Below, in pieces: positions 54,411-62,518 of a stretch of DNA of 64,000 nt. A model generated the notes under the pieces. It did no database searches. It saw only the letters and a program-made list of their open reading frames with translations, and was not told the DNA's origin. Origin of the DNA: Agromyces sp. CF514 (GTDB lineage: Bacteria > Actinomycetota > Actinomycetes > Actinomycetales > Microbacteriaceae). The position numbers and the translations under genes were made by a program. How positions within the stretch are numbered: the stretch's first letter is position 1; every line of letters begins with the position of its first letter. The stretch spans positions 806,001 through 870,000 of the forward strand of contig NZ_FOZD01000002.1 of the NCBI RefSeq assembly GCF_900113185.1, read 5' to 3'.

Positions 54411-54426
54411 TGACATCCGCCCGTGA
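54401..54426 (+). repeat. 13-bp tandem duplication behind ung
   Basis: CATCCGCCCGTGA occurs twice head to tail at 54401-54413 and 54414-54426. The first copy includes the 3' arm of the ung terminator. Confidence 0.92.
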
Positions 54427-54437
54427 CGTGCGCGGCG

Positions 54438-54443
54438 TATGGT
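54438..54443 (+). promoter_or_regulatory. -10 element TATGGT, leaderless start of GNAT gene
   Basis: TATGGT ends seven bases before the ATG at 54451. It overlaps the alternative start ATG at 54439, which argues against that codon. Confidence 0.58.
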
Positions 54444-54450
54444 GGTCGCC

Positions 54451-55029
54451 ATGCTCGAGGAGGAATACCAGCCGCGCCGCGAACTGCCGCGGCACCTGCG
54501 CAAGCCCGCCGAAGCCGAGGCGCCGTTCGCCTACGAGATCCGCGATGCGGTGGCCGCCGACCTGCCGGCCGTGCGCGAGATCTACAACTACTACGTCGCG
54601 AACTCCACGGTCACGTTCGACGAGGACGCGATGACCCTCAGGGAGTGGAAGGCGAAGTTCGCCCACCTGTCGAAGCTCGGCATGCCGTTCATCGTCGCCG
54701 AGTCGCCCTCTGGCCAGTTGCTCGGCTACGCGCTCGTCGCGCCGTGGAAGCCCAAGCGCGCCTACCGGTTCACGGTCGAGAACTCGATCTACCTCGGCCC
54801 GGCGGCGGCCGGCAAGGGGCTCGGGCGCGCGCTGCTCGGCGAGCTCATCGAGCGTTCGAAGGCCGCGGGGCTCAAGGAGATGCTCGCGGTCATCGCCGAC
54901 CAGGGCGCCGACGCCTCGATCGCACTGCACGAGAAGTTCGGCTTCACCGAGATCGGGCGCATGGGCCGCGTCGGGTTCAAGTTCGATCGCTGGCTCGGCA
55001 CGGTGCTGCTGCAGCGATCGCTGAAGTAG
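54451..55029 (+). CDS. GNAT family N-acetyltransferase
   Basis: 192 residues from ATG 54451. The core (about 28-190) resembles phosphinothricin acetyltransferase-like enzymes: IRDAVAADLPAVREIYNYYV, acetyl-CoA site GPAAAGKGLGRALLGELI (R/Q-x2-G-x-G/A type) and IALHEKFGFTEIGRMGRVGF. The N-terminal 25 residues are charged and rich in Arg, Pro and Glu. The substrate is unknown; resistance cannot be inferred from fold alone. Start choice rests on the promoter spacing; four more codons upstream are possible. Confidence 0.88.
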   Translation: MLEEEYQPRRELPRHLRKPAEAEAPFAYEIRDAVAADLPAVREIYNYYVANSTVTFDEDAMTLREWKAKFAHLSKLGMPFIVAESPSGQLLGYALVAPWKPKRAYRFTVENSIYLGPAAAGKGLGRALLGELIERSKAAGLKEMLAVIADQGADASIALHEKFGFTEIGRMGRVGFKFDRWLGTVLLQRSLK

Positions 55030-55074
55030 CGGGCCTCGACCCGATGCGGTCGCCGGGCGGCGGGGCGATCCGCG

Positions 55075-55719
55075 TCAGAAGGTGATCTCGAGGGTGCCGA
55101 CCGCCGACGGGCCTGCGATCGCGACGACGAGCCCGGTCGCGGCGAAGAGCGCCGGATGCGCCAGGCCGACCACGATCCGGCGGAGTGCCGGTCGGGACGC
55201 GAACAGGTGCTCCGGCACGCGGTCGGCCGTCGGCACTTCGGCCCAGCCGCGCACCCGCACCAGGAACCACGCGCAGCGCACCACGAACGCGGCCCAGAGC
55301 AGGGCCGCGACGAGCGGCACCACGACGAGCATGAGGTCGAAGCCGATGCCGATGATCTCGTCTTCGCGCTGCTCGGCCGCGAGCTGGATCGACTGCGAGA
55401 TCGCCGCGCCGACGACGACCGACAGGCCCCAGGCGGTCAGGCCGAATACGAGCGCGAGGTAGCGCACGAAGAAGTGCGAGAACACCGAGCTCATCGCCTC
55501 GAAGTGGGTGCGGGGCGTCGCCGCCAGCACGAGCACGGTCGCGATCGTCGAGGGCAGCACGAGCAGGCCGATCAGGAGCCAGTCGATCAGGCCGTGCCAG
55601 TCGAGCATGACGGCGACGACGAGGGCGGCGCCGAACACGAGGCTCCACGCGACACCCCAGACGAGCGGATGTCGCGTGATCGAGGTGGTGATGCCGACCG
55701 TCACCGGGTTGCTGCTCAC
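55075..55719 (-). CDS. Membrane protein of unknown function, 214 residues
   Basis: Four to five helices, at about residues 18-40, 43-65, 90-110, 128-155 and 190-208. No recognised domain. A loop with ATPRTHFEAMSSVFSHFFV between helices two and three looks conserved in style. GTG start at 55719 with TAGCAT exactly six bases upstream. It faces the GNAT gene tail to tail (45-base gap) and is divergent from the amidase gene. Confidence 0.8.
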   Translation of the reverse strand: MSSNPVTVGITTSITRHPLVWGVAWSLVFGAALVVAVMLDWHGLIDWLLIGLLVLPSTIATVLVLAATPRTHFEAMSSVFSHFFVRYLALVFGLTAWGLSVVVGAAISQSIQLAAEQREDEIIGIGFDLMLVVVPLVAALLWAAFVVRCAWFLVRVRGWAEVPTADRVPEHLFASRPALRRIVVGLAHPALFAATGLVVAIAGPSAVGTLEITF

Positions 55720-55725
55720 GGCGTC

Positions 55726-55731
55726 ATGCTA
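55726..55731 (-). promoter_or_regulatory. -10 element TAGCAT, leaderless start of membrane protein
   Basis: On the minus strand TAGCAT ends six bases before GTG 55719. Confidence 0.6.
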
Positions 55732-55754
55732 TCGGCCGTCGCGCGCGCGGGCCG

Positions 55755-55760
55755 TAGGCT
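55755..55760 (+). promoter_or_regulatory. -10 element TAGGCT, leaderless start of amidase
   Basis: TAGGCT ends six bases before GTG 55767. The divergent -10 at 55726-55731 is only 23 bases away, so the two promoters must overlap. Confidence 0.6.
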
Positions 55761-55766
55761 CGGGGG

Positions 55767-57188
55767 GTGGAACTGCACGAGCTCACCGCACTCGAACTCC
55801 ATCGACTGCTGCAACGCGGGGAGGTGTCGCCGGTCGAGCTGACGGGTCACTACCTCGACCGCTCCGAACGACTCGATCCTGAGCTCGGCGCGTTCGCGAC
55901 CATTACGCCCGAACTCGCGCTGGAACGCGCGAGGTTCGTGACCGAGCACGTGCCGAAGGCCGCCCCGCTCTGGGGCATGCCGCTCGCCGACAAGGACCTG
56001 CACGACCGGGCGGGAGTCACGGCCGCGTACGGGTCGCGGGCGTTCGCCGGGTCGGTGCCCGAAGCCTCGGACGATCTCGTGCGCGCCGTCGACGCCGCGG
56101 GCGCGGTGAGCCTCGGCAAGACCGCGACGCCCGAGTTCGGCCTGCCCTCGTACACCGAGGCGCTCGTCGGGCGTCCGACGCGCAATCCGTGGGATCCGAC
56201 GCTCGGAGCCGGCGGCTCGAGCGGGGGAGCCGCGTCGGCCGTGGCGGCTGGCATGCTGCCGTTCGCACCGGGCTCCGACGGCGGCGGGTCGATCCGCATC
56301 CCGGCCGCGGTCTGCGGGCTCGTCGGCATCAAGCCGTCGCGCGGGCGCGTGCCGGCCGGCTCCGGCCTCGGAGGGCTCGCCGGGCTGGGCGTGGCCGGCG
56401 CGATCGCGCGCACGGTCGCCGACGCGGCGCTGCTGCTCGACGGCATGATCGCCCCGACCGGATACCCCGCGGCGCACCCGTACGCCGTGCGCGCGCCAGG
56501 CGACGACGGGCCCTACCTCGGGGCGGCGATCCGCGGAGAGGGGCGCTTCCAGGTCGGCGTGATGACCGACTCCCCGTGGGACGACGCGTACGACATCGGG
56601 ATCGCACCCGCGGCGCGGTCGGCGCTCGACCGGGCCATCTCTGTGCTCGACGGAGCCCGCCACGGCATCGAGGAGGTGGCGCCGGCACCCGAGCCGGGCT
56701 ATCCAGAGGCGTTCCGCACGATCTGGCAGGCGGGGGCGGCGACGATCCCCGTCGACGACGAGCGGTTCGCGCTGCTCGAGCCGCTGACGCAGTGGCTCCT
56801 CGAACGCGGGCGGGCGATTCCCGCACGGCAGCTCGCCGAGGCGCTGTCGTGGCTGTCGGAGTTCGAGCGCCGGGTGATCTCGCGGTTCGCGTCGTACGAC
56901 GCGGTCCTGACCCCGGCGCTCGCGCTCGAACCGCCCGCCGTCGGCTGGTACGACGCCGAAGACGGCGAACGCAACTTCGCGCAGCAGGTGCAGGTGACGC
57001 CGTTCACGTCGTTCGTCAACGTCGCCGGGCTGCCGGCGATCACGATCCCGGTCGAGTTCACCGAGGCCGGCGTGCCGATGGGCGTGCAGCTCATCGGGCG
57101 GCCGGGCGGCGAGGCGACGCTGTTCTCGCTCGCGGCGCACCTCGAGCGCCGGTTGCGGCGTGCGCCGCGGCATCCGCTCGTCTGGTGA
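55767..57188 (+). CDS. Amidase signature family enzyme
   Basis: 473 residues. The catalytic Lys is in MPLADKDLHDRAG, the cis-Ser in GAGGSSGGAASAVAAG and the nucleophile Ser in SDGGGSIRIPAAVCG, the complete Ser-cisSer-Lys triad of the family. It is a stand-alone amidase, not GatA: no gatC or gatB is present. The physiological amide is unknown. GTG start supported by the -10 element. The final codons form the first arm of a hairpin. Confidence 0.92.
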   Translation: MELHELTALELHRLLQRGEVSPVELTGHYLDRSERLDPELGAFATITPELALERARFVTEHVPKAAPLWGMPLADKDLHDRAGVTAAYGSRAFAGSVPEASDDLVRAVDAAGAVSLGKTATPEFGLPSYTEALVGRPTRNPWDPTLGAGGSSGGAASAVAAGMLPFAPGSDGGGSIRIPAAVCGLVGIKPSRGRVPAGSGLGGLAGLGVAGAIARTVADAALLLDGMIAPTGYPAAHPYAVRAPGDDGPYLGAAIRGEGRFQVGVMTDSPWDDAYDIGIAPAARSALDRAISVLDGARHGIEEVAPAPEPGYPEAFRTIWQAGAATIPVDDERFALLEPLTQWLLERGRAIPARQLAEALSWLSEFERRVISRFASYDAVLTPALALEPPAVGWYDAEDGERNFAQQVQVTPFTSFVNVAGLPAITIPVEFTEAGVPMGVQLIGRPGGEATLFSLAAHLERRLRRAPRHPLVW

Positions 57189-57214
57189 TCGACCGAGCGG
57201 TTCGGATGCCGCGG
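57165..57214 (+). terminator. Hairpin spanning the amidase stop codon
   Basis: Twelve-base arms (CCGCGGCATCCG and complement, 57165-57176 and 57203-57214) enclose a 26-base loop that contains the stop codon. It separates the amidase from the iron-regulated operon. The arms again are the recurrent motif. Confidence 0.5.
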
Positions 57215-57224
57215 GGCCGATGTG

Positions 57225-57249
57225 TAAGACTTAGGTAATGCTTACCTCA
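57225..57249 (+). promoter_or_regulatory. Iron-regulated promoter: -10 and DtxR/IdeR-type box at the start codon
   Basis: TTAGGTAATGCTTACCTCA at 57231-57249 matches 15 of 19 positions of the DtxR/IdeR box and is an imperfect palindrome (AGGTAA / TTACCT). The ATG at 57238 lies within it. TAAGAC at 57225-57230 ends seven bases before the ATG, so the box covers the transcription start. Iron-loaded repressor would block the whole uptake operon. Confidence 0.8.
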
Positions 57250-58224
57250 GTCGCCGAAGCCCCCCGGCGCGACCGGCCCGCGTACCGCAACTTCGCCGTC
57301 ACGGTCGCGCGCGTGGAACGCCGATCGCCGACCTTCGTGAACATCACGTTCACGGGCGACGACCTGGCCGACTTCGGCACCGCCGGACTCGACCAGCGGG
57401 TGAAGGTCGTGCTGCCGCTCGAGTCGACCGGATTCGCATCGTTCCCCGACGGCGAGGACTGGTACACGCAGTGGCGCGAGCTCCCCGGCGAGCTGCGCAA
57501 CCCCTTCCGCACCTACACCGTTCGCGCCGTGCGGCCCGACGAGCGCGAGGTGGACATCGTCTTCGCCTGCCACGGCGACGTCGGACCGGCCTCGGCATGG
57601 GCGGGTCGCGCGGAACCCGGCGACGAGATCGTGCTCATCGGCCCCGACGAGTACGGCTCGGGTCGGACCGCCGGCATCGACTGGCGGCCCGGCGACGTCG
57701 GAACGCTGCTGCTCGCGGGCGACGAGACGGCGACGCCGGCGATCTGCGCGATCCTCGAGTCGCTGCCCGAGGACTCCGTCGGCGCCGCTTTCCTCGAGGT
57801 GCCCGCGTCCGGCGACGCCCTCGAGGTGCGTGCACCGGAGGGCGTCGACGTCCGCTGGCTCGCGCGAGACGGCGGCACCCATGCAGCCGGATCCGCCGGC
57901 CGGCAGGTCGAGCACGGAGCCCTGCTCGCCCCCGCGGTGCGGGACTGGGTCGTCCGCCACCTCGCCGACCTCGGCGTGACGCGGGCCGGGGGCGACGAGT
58001 CCGCAGCCGCGCTCGCCGCCGCGGAGCGCGCCGACCTGCCCGACACGCCGCTCTGGGACGTGCCGGCCGGCCAGAGCCTCGACGGCGCGTGCTACGCCTG
58101 GCTCGCCGGCGAGGCGTCCGTCATCACGGGCCTGCGCAGGTTCCTCGTGCGCGAGGCGGGCCTCGACCGCCGCCAGGTCGCGTTCATGGGCTACTGGCGC
58201 CGCGGACGCGCCGAGCTCGAGTGA
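57238..58224 (+). CDS. Siderophore-interacting protein, FAD/NAD(P)H ferric reductase
   Basis: 328 residues. FAD-binding domain with the ferredoxin-reductase-type motif FRTYTVRAV (about 95-103) and GPASAWAGRAEPGDE, then the SIP NAD(P)H-binding domain (about 145-320; LLLAGDETATPAICAIL, CYAWLAGEASVITGLRRFL). It reduces ferric siderophores in the cytoplasm to release iron. The C-terminus MGYWRRGRAE is typical (YWR.G). ATG inside the DtxR-type box; stop overlaps the next gene start (GTGA), which makes it first in a five-gene uptake unit. Confidence 0.94.
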   Translation: MLTSVAEAPRRDRPAYRNFAVTVARVERRSPTFVNITFTGDDLADFGTAGLDQRVKVVLPLESTGFASFPDGEDWYTQWRELPGELRNPFRTYTVRAVRPDEREVDIVFACHGDVGPASAWAGRAEPGDEIVLIGPDEYGSGRTAGIDWRPGDVGTLLLAGDETATPAICAILESLPEDSVGAAFLEVPASGDALEVRAPEGVDVRWLARDGGTHAAGSAGRQVEHGALLAPAVRDWVVRHLADLGVTRAGGDESAAALAAAERADLPDTPLWDVPAGQSLDGACYAWLAGEASVITGLRRFLVREAGLDRRQVAFMGYWRRGRAELE

Positions 58225-59333
58225 GCGGGGCGATCGTCGTGCCTGCCCGAGACGCGGCGCCTGCCGTCGCCACGACTCCCGCCCTGCAGGCCCCGGGCGC
58301 GGCATCCTCCCCGACGGCCGCGCCCGTGAGGCGCCGCACGCGCCGCGTCGGCACCGGGCGTGCCGTCCTCGTGCTCGTCGCGAGCGCGCTCGCACTCCTG
58401 GCGATCGTCGCGGCGAGTCTCGCGTTCGGGGTGCGTTCGATCGATCCTGGCGTCGTCTGGCAGGCGATCGTCGCGCACGACCCCGCGAACGCCGACCACA
58501 ACGTCGTCTGGCAGTTGCGCGTGCCCCGCACCGTCATCGGCCTGCTCGCGGGGGTCGCGCTCGGCCTCGCGGGCACCCTCATCCAGGGCGTCACGCGCAA
58601 TCCCATCGCCGACCCGGGCCTGCTCGGCCTCAACTCGGGCGCCTCGCTCGCGGTCGTGCTCTGCATCGCGCTGCTCGGCGTCAGCTCCCCGCTCGGGTAC
58701 ATCTGGTTCGCGTTCGCCGGCGCGGCCGCCGTGGCCGCGATCGTGTTCTCGATCGGGCGCGGGCGCCCCGTGCGGCTCGCGCTCGTCGGCGCCGCCGTGA
58801 CCGCGTTCATCACGCCGCTCATCGCGCTCGTGCTGCTGCGCGACACCGAGACGTTCAACCAGTACCGGTTCTGGGCCGTCGGATCGCTGACCGGGCGAGG
58901 GCTCGACGTCGCGGCCGTGCTGTGGCCGTTCATCCTCGTCGGCACCGTGGTCGCCTTCGTGCTCGCGAACCGGCTCAACCTCATCGCCCTCGGCGACGAC
59001 GTCGCGAACTCGCTCGGGCAGCGGGTCGGCACCACGCGCGCCGTGTCCGGCATCGCGCTCGTGCTGCTCTGCGGCACGGCGACGGCGCTCGCCGGCCCCA
59101 TCGCGCTCGTCGGCCTCGTCGTGCCGCACGCCGCGCGACGCCTCGTCGGCACCGACTACCGGTGGATCATGCCGACGGCGCTGCTGCTCGGCCCCGTCAT
59201 GCTGCTCGCGGCCGACGTCATCGGCCGCCTCATCGTGCCGAACGCCGAGCTCGAGGCCGGCGTGGTCACGGCCTTCCTCGGGGCGCCCGTGCTCATCGCG
59301 ATCGCCCGCAGCAGGAACGTGGCGGGCCTGTGA
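58221..59333 (+). CDS. Iron-siderophore ABC transporter permease 1 (FecCD)
   Basis: 370 residues with nine to ten helices, FecCD/BtuC type: LRVPRTVIGLLAGVALGLAG, TRNPIADPGLLGLNSGASLA, ALVGLVVPHAARRLVGTDYR. The first 50 residues are an Ala/Pro/Arg-rich extension before the first helix. GTG at 58221 overlaps the SIP stop. Partner of the second permease, with which it overlaps by one base. Confidence 0.94.
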   Translation: MSGAIVVPARDAAPAVATTPALQAPGAASSPTAAPVRRRTRRVGTGRAVLVLVASALALLAIVAASLAFGVRSIDPGVVWQAIVAHDPANADHNVVWQLRVPRTVIGLLAGVALGLAGTLIQGVTRNPIADPGLLGLNSGASLAVVLCIALLGVSSPLGYIWFAFAGAAAVAAIVFSIGRGRPVRLALVGAAVTAFITPLIALVLLRDTETFNQYRFWAVGSLTGRGLDVAAVLWPFILVGTVVAFVLANRLNLIALGDDVANSLGQRVGTTRAVSGIALVLLCGTATALAGPIALVGLVVPHAARRLVGTDYRWIMPTALLLGPVMLLAADVIGRLIVPNAELEAGVVTAFLGAPVLIAIARSRNVAGL

Positions 59334-60427
59334 TGACGGCGACCGACCTCACGAGGACCCCGGCGCCCGGCGCCGACCCCGGCGCCCGCGCATCCGTCGA
59401 CGACGTGCGACTCGTCGTGGCATCCGTTCGCCGTCGCAACCGACGGCGGCTCGTCGCGACCCTCGCCATCGGCGCCGCGCTCGCACTCGTCTTCGCGCTG
59501 ATCGCGATCTCGTCGGGTGCGGCGAGCGTCTCGCCCGATCGCGTGCTCGCGACCCTGTTCGGGCAGGGCGACCGCACCGAGCAGCTCGTGGTCTTCAAGC
59601 TCCGCCTGCCGCGGATCCTCGCGGCGATCTTCGTCGGCGCCGCCTTCGGCCTCGCGGGCGCGGTCTTCCAGGCCGTGCTGCGCAACCCGCTCGCGAGCCC
59701 CGACATCCTCGGCGTCTCGACCGGTGCGAGCCTCGGCGCCGTCTGGGCGATCCTCGGGCTGGGCCTGACCGGCGTCGTCGTGTCGGGCTTCGCGCTCGCG
59801 GGCGCGCTCGTCGTCGCGTTCGTCATCTGGGCGGCCGCGTGGCGGCAGGGCCTGCACGGCGTGCGCTTCGTGCTCGTCGGCGTCGGACTCGCGTACGTCT
59901 GCGGCTCGCTCATCGCCTGGCTGCTCGCGAGAGCCGAGGTGCGGCAGGCCCAGGCGGCCCTGATGTGGACCGTGGGCAGCGTCTCCGACGTGCGCGGCGA
60001 CGCGCTCGTGGTGCTCATCGCGGGGGTGACGGTCGGATGCCTCCTCGTCGCCGCCTTCGCGAAGGGCCTGCCGGTGCTCGCGCTCGGCGACGACCACGCG
60101 ATCTCGCTCGGCGTGCGCACCGACCTGCGCCGCGGCATCCTGCTGCTGGTCGCGGTGCTGCTCATCGCGATCGCGACCTCGGTCGCGGGGCCCATCGCCT
60201 TCGTCGCGCTCATCGCGCCGGCCATCGCGCGCAGGCTCGTCGACGACGGCAGTGCGGCGCTCACCGCCTCCGTCATGACGGGCGCCGTGCTCACGCTCGG
60301 CGCCGACGTGCTCGGCCAGTTCGCCCTGCCCCAGTTCACCGCGCCGGTCGGCATCGTGACCGGCCTCATCGGCGCGCCGTACATGCTGTGGCTGCTCGCC
60401 CGTTCCGAGAGAAAGGCCAGCGCATGA
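59333..60427 (+). CDS. Iron-siderophore ABC transporter permease 2 (FecCD)
   Basis: 364 residues, same family: FKLRLPRILAAIFVGAAFGL, QAVLRNPLASPDILGVSTGA, PIAFVALIAPAIARRLVDDG. N-terminal 40 residues are hydrophilic. ATG overlaps the previous stop (TGATG), and its own stop overlaps the ATPase start (ATGA). The two permeases are expected to form the heterodimeric membrane channel. Confidence 0.94.
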   Translation: MTATDLTRTPAPGADPGARASVDDVRLVVASVRRRNRRRLVATLAIGAALALVFALIAISSGAASVSPDRVLATLFGQGDRTEQLVVFKLRLPRILAAIFVGAAFGLAGAVFQAVLRNPLASPDILGVSTGASLGAVWAILGLGLTGVVVSGFALAGALVVAFVIWAAAWRQGLHGVRFVLVGVGLAYVCGSLIAWLLARAEVRQAQAALMWTVGSVSDVRGDALVVLIAGVTVGCLLVAAFAKGLPVLALGDDHAISLGVRTDLRRGILLLVAVLLIAIATSVAGPIAFVALIAPAIARRLVDDGSAALTASVMTGAVLTLGADVLGQFALPQFTAPVGIVTGLIGAPYMLWLLARSERKASA

Positions 60428-61311
60428 GCTCCGTGCCGGCATCCGTTCCGTCGCCGTCGCCGTCGCCCGCGCCCGCCGTTCACGCCGCGCCGGCCGGACT
60501 CGCCGCCGACGGTGTCAGCCTCGGCTACGACGGCCGTCGCGTGATCGACGGGCTCGACCTCGTCATCCCGACGGGCCGCATCACCGCCATCGTCGGCCCG
60601 AACGCGTGCGGCAAGTCCACCCTGCTGCGCGGGTTCGCGCGGCTGCACCAGCTCGACGGCGGCCGCGTCACGCTCGACGGCCGCGATGTCGCATCGATGC
60701 CGCGGCGCGAGCTCGCGCGGCGGGTCGGCGTGCTGCCGCAGTCCTCGATCGCCCCCGACGGCGTACGCGTGGCCGAGCTCGTCGGCCGCGGGCGCTACCC
60801 GCACCAGGGCTGGTTCGGCCGGCACTCGAGCGACGACGACCGGTTCGTAGCCGAGGCCCTGGCCGCGACGGGCATCGCCGACCTCGCCGAGCGTCGGCTC
60901 GAGGAGCTCTCGGGCGGCCAGCGCCAGCGCGTCTGGATCGCCATGGTGCTCGCGCAGCAGACCGACATCGTGCTGCTCGACGAGCCGACGACCTACCTCG
61001 ACGTGACGCACCAGCTCGAGCTGCTCGACCTGCTCACCGAGTTGAACCGCGAGCGCGGCACGACCGTGGTCATGGTGCTGCACGAGCTCAACCTCGCGGC
61101 TCGGTACGCCGACCACCTCGTCGTGATGTCGGCGGGGTCGATCATCGCCGAGGGGCGGCCCGCCGACATCCTGACCCCTGAGACCGTGCATCGCGCCTTC
61201 GCGCTCGAAGCCTCGGTGATCCCCGATCCCGTGGCCGGGTCGCCGATGATCGTGCCGGTCGGGCGGTTCCACACGGCCGGGCTCGACGGATCGGTCGCAG
61301 ACGCGCCCTGA
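60424..61311 (+). CDS. Iron-siderophore ABC transporter ATP-binding protein
   Basis: 295 residues, FepC type. Walker A GPNACGKSTLLRGF, Q-loop VLPQSS, RGRYPHQGW, signature LSGGQRQRVWIAM, Walker B IVLLDEPTTYLDVTHQLEL and switch HELNLAARYADHLVVM. A Pro/Ser/Ala tail of about 30 residues leads in. Its stop codon lies inside a hairpin, behind which the binding-protein gene has its own iron-regulated promoter. Confidence 0.95.
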   Translation: MSSVPASVPSPSPSPAPAVHAAPAGLAADGVSLGYDGRRVIDGLDLVIPTGRITAIVGPNACGKSTLLRGFARLHQLDGGRVTLDGRDVASMPRRELARRVGVLPQSSIAPDGVRVAELVGRGRYPHQGWFGRHSSDDDRFVAEALAATGIADLAERRLEELSGGQRQRVWIAMVLAQQTDIVLLDEPTTYLDVTHQLELLDLLTELNRERGTTVVMVLHELNLAARYADHLVVMSAGSIIAEGRPADILTPETVHRAFALEASVIPDPVAGSPMIVPVGRFHTAGLDGSVADAP

Positions 61312-61326
61312 TCGTGACGCGTCTGC
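61297..61326 (+). terminator. Hairpin over the stop codon of the siderophore ATPase gene
   Basis: Nine-base arms GCAGACGCG (61297-61305) and complement (61318-61326), loop of 12 with the stop codon. A 14-base direct repeat GATCGTGACGCGTC at 61310-61323 and 61327-61340 overlaps its 3' arm. Confidence 0.6.
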
Positions 61327-61366
61327 GATCGTGACGCGTCCGTGACCGCACGAGTTCGCCTGCGGC

Positions 61367-61390
61367 TACGATTAGGTTAGCCTTCCCTTA
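61367..61390 (+). promoter_or_regulatory. Second iron-regulated promoter: -10 and DtxR/IdeR-type box
   Basis: TTAGGTTAGCCTTCCCTTA at 61372-61390 matches 15 of 19 positions of the DtxR/IdeR box, with a perfect left half TTAGGTTAG. TACGAT at 61367-61372 is the -10, so the box covers the transcription start. The leader to GTG 61419 is about 40 bases and holds GAGGAG. Confidence 0.8.
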
Positions 61391-61418
61391 TCCCCACTCA
61401 TCGAACGAGGAGTTCTCC

Positions 61419-62450
61419 GTGCGTCTTCGACGTCCGCTCATCGCCCTGGCCGGCCTCGCCGCCACGGCACTGACCCTGACCGCCTGTGCCTCGGGCACGA
61501 CCGAAGAGCCCACGTCGGCCCCCGACGCGGCCGTTGGCACCGGCTTCCCGATCACGATCGAGCACGCGTTCGGCGAGACCGTCGTCGAGGCGGCTCCCGA
61601 GCGCGTCGCCACGTGGGGCTGGGGCTCCACCGAAGCTGCGATCGCGGTCGGCGTGTACCCGGTCGCGGTCGCCGAGCAGAGCTGGACCGTCGGCGAGGGC
61701 AACCTCCTGCCGTGGGTCGAGGCGGCGTACGACGACGCCGGCGTCGAGCACCCCGTCGTCATCAACGACGACGAGGGCGGCGCGACCATCCCCTACGAGG
61801 AGTTCATCGAGGCGGCTCCCGACCTGATCGTCGCCCCGTACTCGGGCCTGACCGAGGAGCAGTACGACACGCTGAGCGACATCGCCCCGGTCGTCGCCTA
61901 TCCCGAAGCCCCTTGGACGACCGACTGGGACGACACCATCTCGATCACCGCGAAGGCGCTCGGCCGTGAGGCCGAGGGCGAGCAGGTGCTCGCCGACATC
62001 GACGACACCCTCGCCGAGCAGGCCGCCGCCCACCCCGAGTTCGAGGGCAAGACCGTCGCAGGCATCTGGGACGGCGACGGCATGGTCTACGTTTACACCG
62101 CCGCCGATCCCCGCATCGGCATCCTCACCGAGCTCGGGCTCGAGGTCGCTCCGAGCGTCGCCGAGCTCGACACGAGCGACGGCGGCTTCTTCTACGAACT
62201 CAGCTACGAGCAGCTCGACAAGCTCGACGCCGACGTCATCATCAACTACTCGTCCGACGAGGCGACCGCCGCGACGCTGCTCACGAAGCCCGAGACGCAG
62301 GCGATCCCCGCGGTCAAGGCCGGGCGGGTCGCGCAGGTCTACGACCCGGTGACGGTGTCGTCGGTCTCGCCCCCCACCGCCCTCAGCTTCACGTGGCCGA
62401 CCGGCATGCCCGCGCTCGTCGACTCGATCGCCGGCGCGCTCGCCGAGTAG
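61419..62450 (+). CDS. Iron-siderophore ABC transporter substrate-binding lipoprotein
   Basis: 343 residues with signal peptide and lipobox LTAC (Cys23), then a type III (FhuD/FepB-like) binding fold: ERVATWGWGSTEAAIAVGV, EFIEAAPDLIVAPYSGLTEE, YDTLSDIAPVVAYPEAPW, and a long connecting helix (about 185-205). It captures ferric siderophore outside the membrane and hands it to the FecCD pair. GTG at 61419 with GAGGAG six bases upstream. A second box-controlled promoter allows more binding protein than membrane parts. Confidence 0.95.
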   Translation: MRLRRPLIALAGLAATALTLTACASGTTEEPTSAPDAAVGTGFPITIEHAFGETVVEAAPERVATWGWGSTEAAIAVGVYPVAVAEQSWTVGEGNLLPWVEAAYDDAGVEHPVVINDDEGGATIPYEEFIEAAPDLIVAPYSGLTEEQYDTLSDIAPVVAYPEAPWTTDWDDTISITAKALGREAEGEQVLADIDDTLAEQAAAHPEFEGKTVAGIWDGDGMVYVYTAADPRIGILTELGLEVAPSVAELDTSDGGFFYELSYEQLDKLDADVIINYSSDEATAATLLTKPETQAIPAVKAGRVAQVYDPVTVSSVSPPTALSFTWPTGMPALVDSIAGALAE

Positions 62451-62462
62451 TCGCGATGTGGT

Positions 62463-62500
62463 CGAAGGCCGGTGCTCCCAGTCGGGGGCACCGGCCTTCG
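62463..62500 (+). terminator. Hairpin terminator after siderophore-binding lipoprotein
   Basis: Thirteen-base perfect arms CGAAGGCCGGTGC (62463-62475) and complement (62488-62500), extended by inner C-G pairs, 13 bases behind the stop and followed by TCGT. Confidence 0.88.
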
Positions 62501-62518
62501 TCGTGCGGCGGGCGTCGC

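Noticed and set aside
54451..55029. Phosphinothricin resistance gene
   Set aside because: The fold fits a broad GNAT group with many substrates, and nothing near supports a resistance role.
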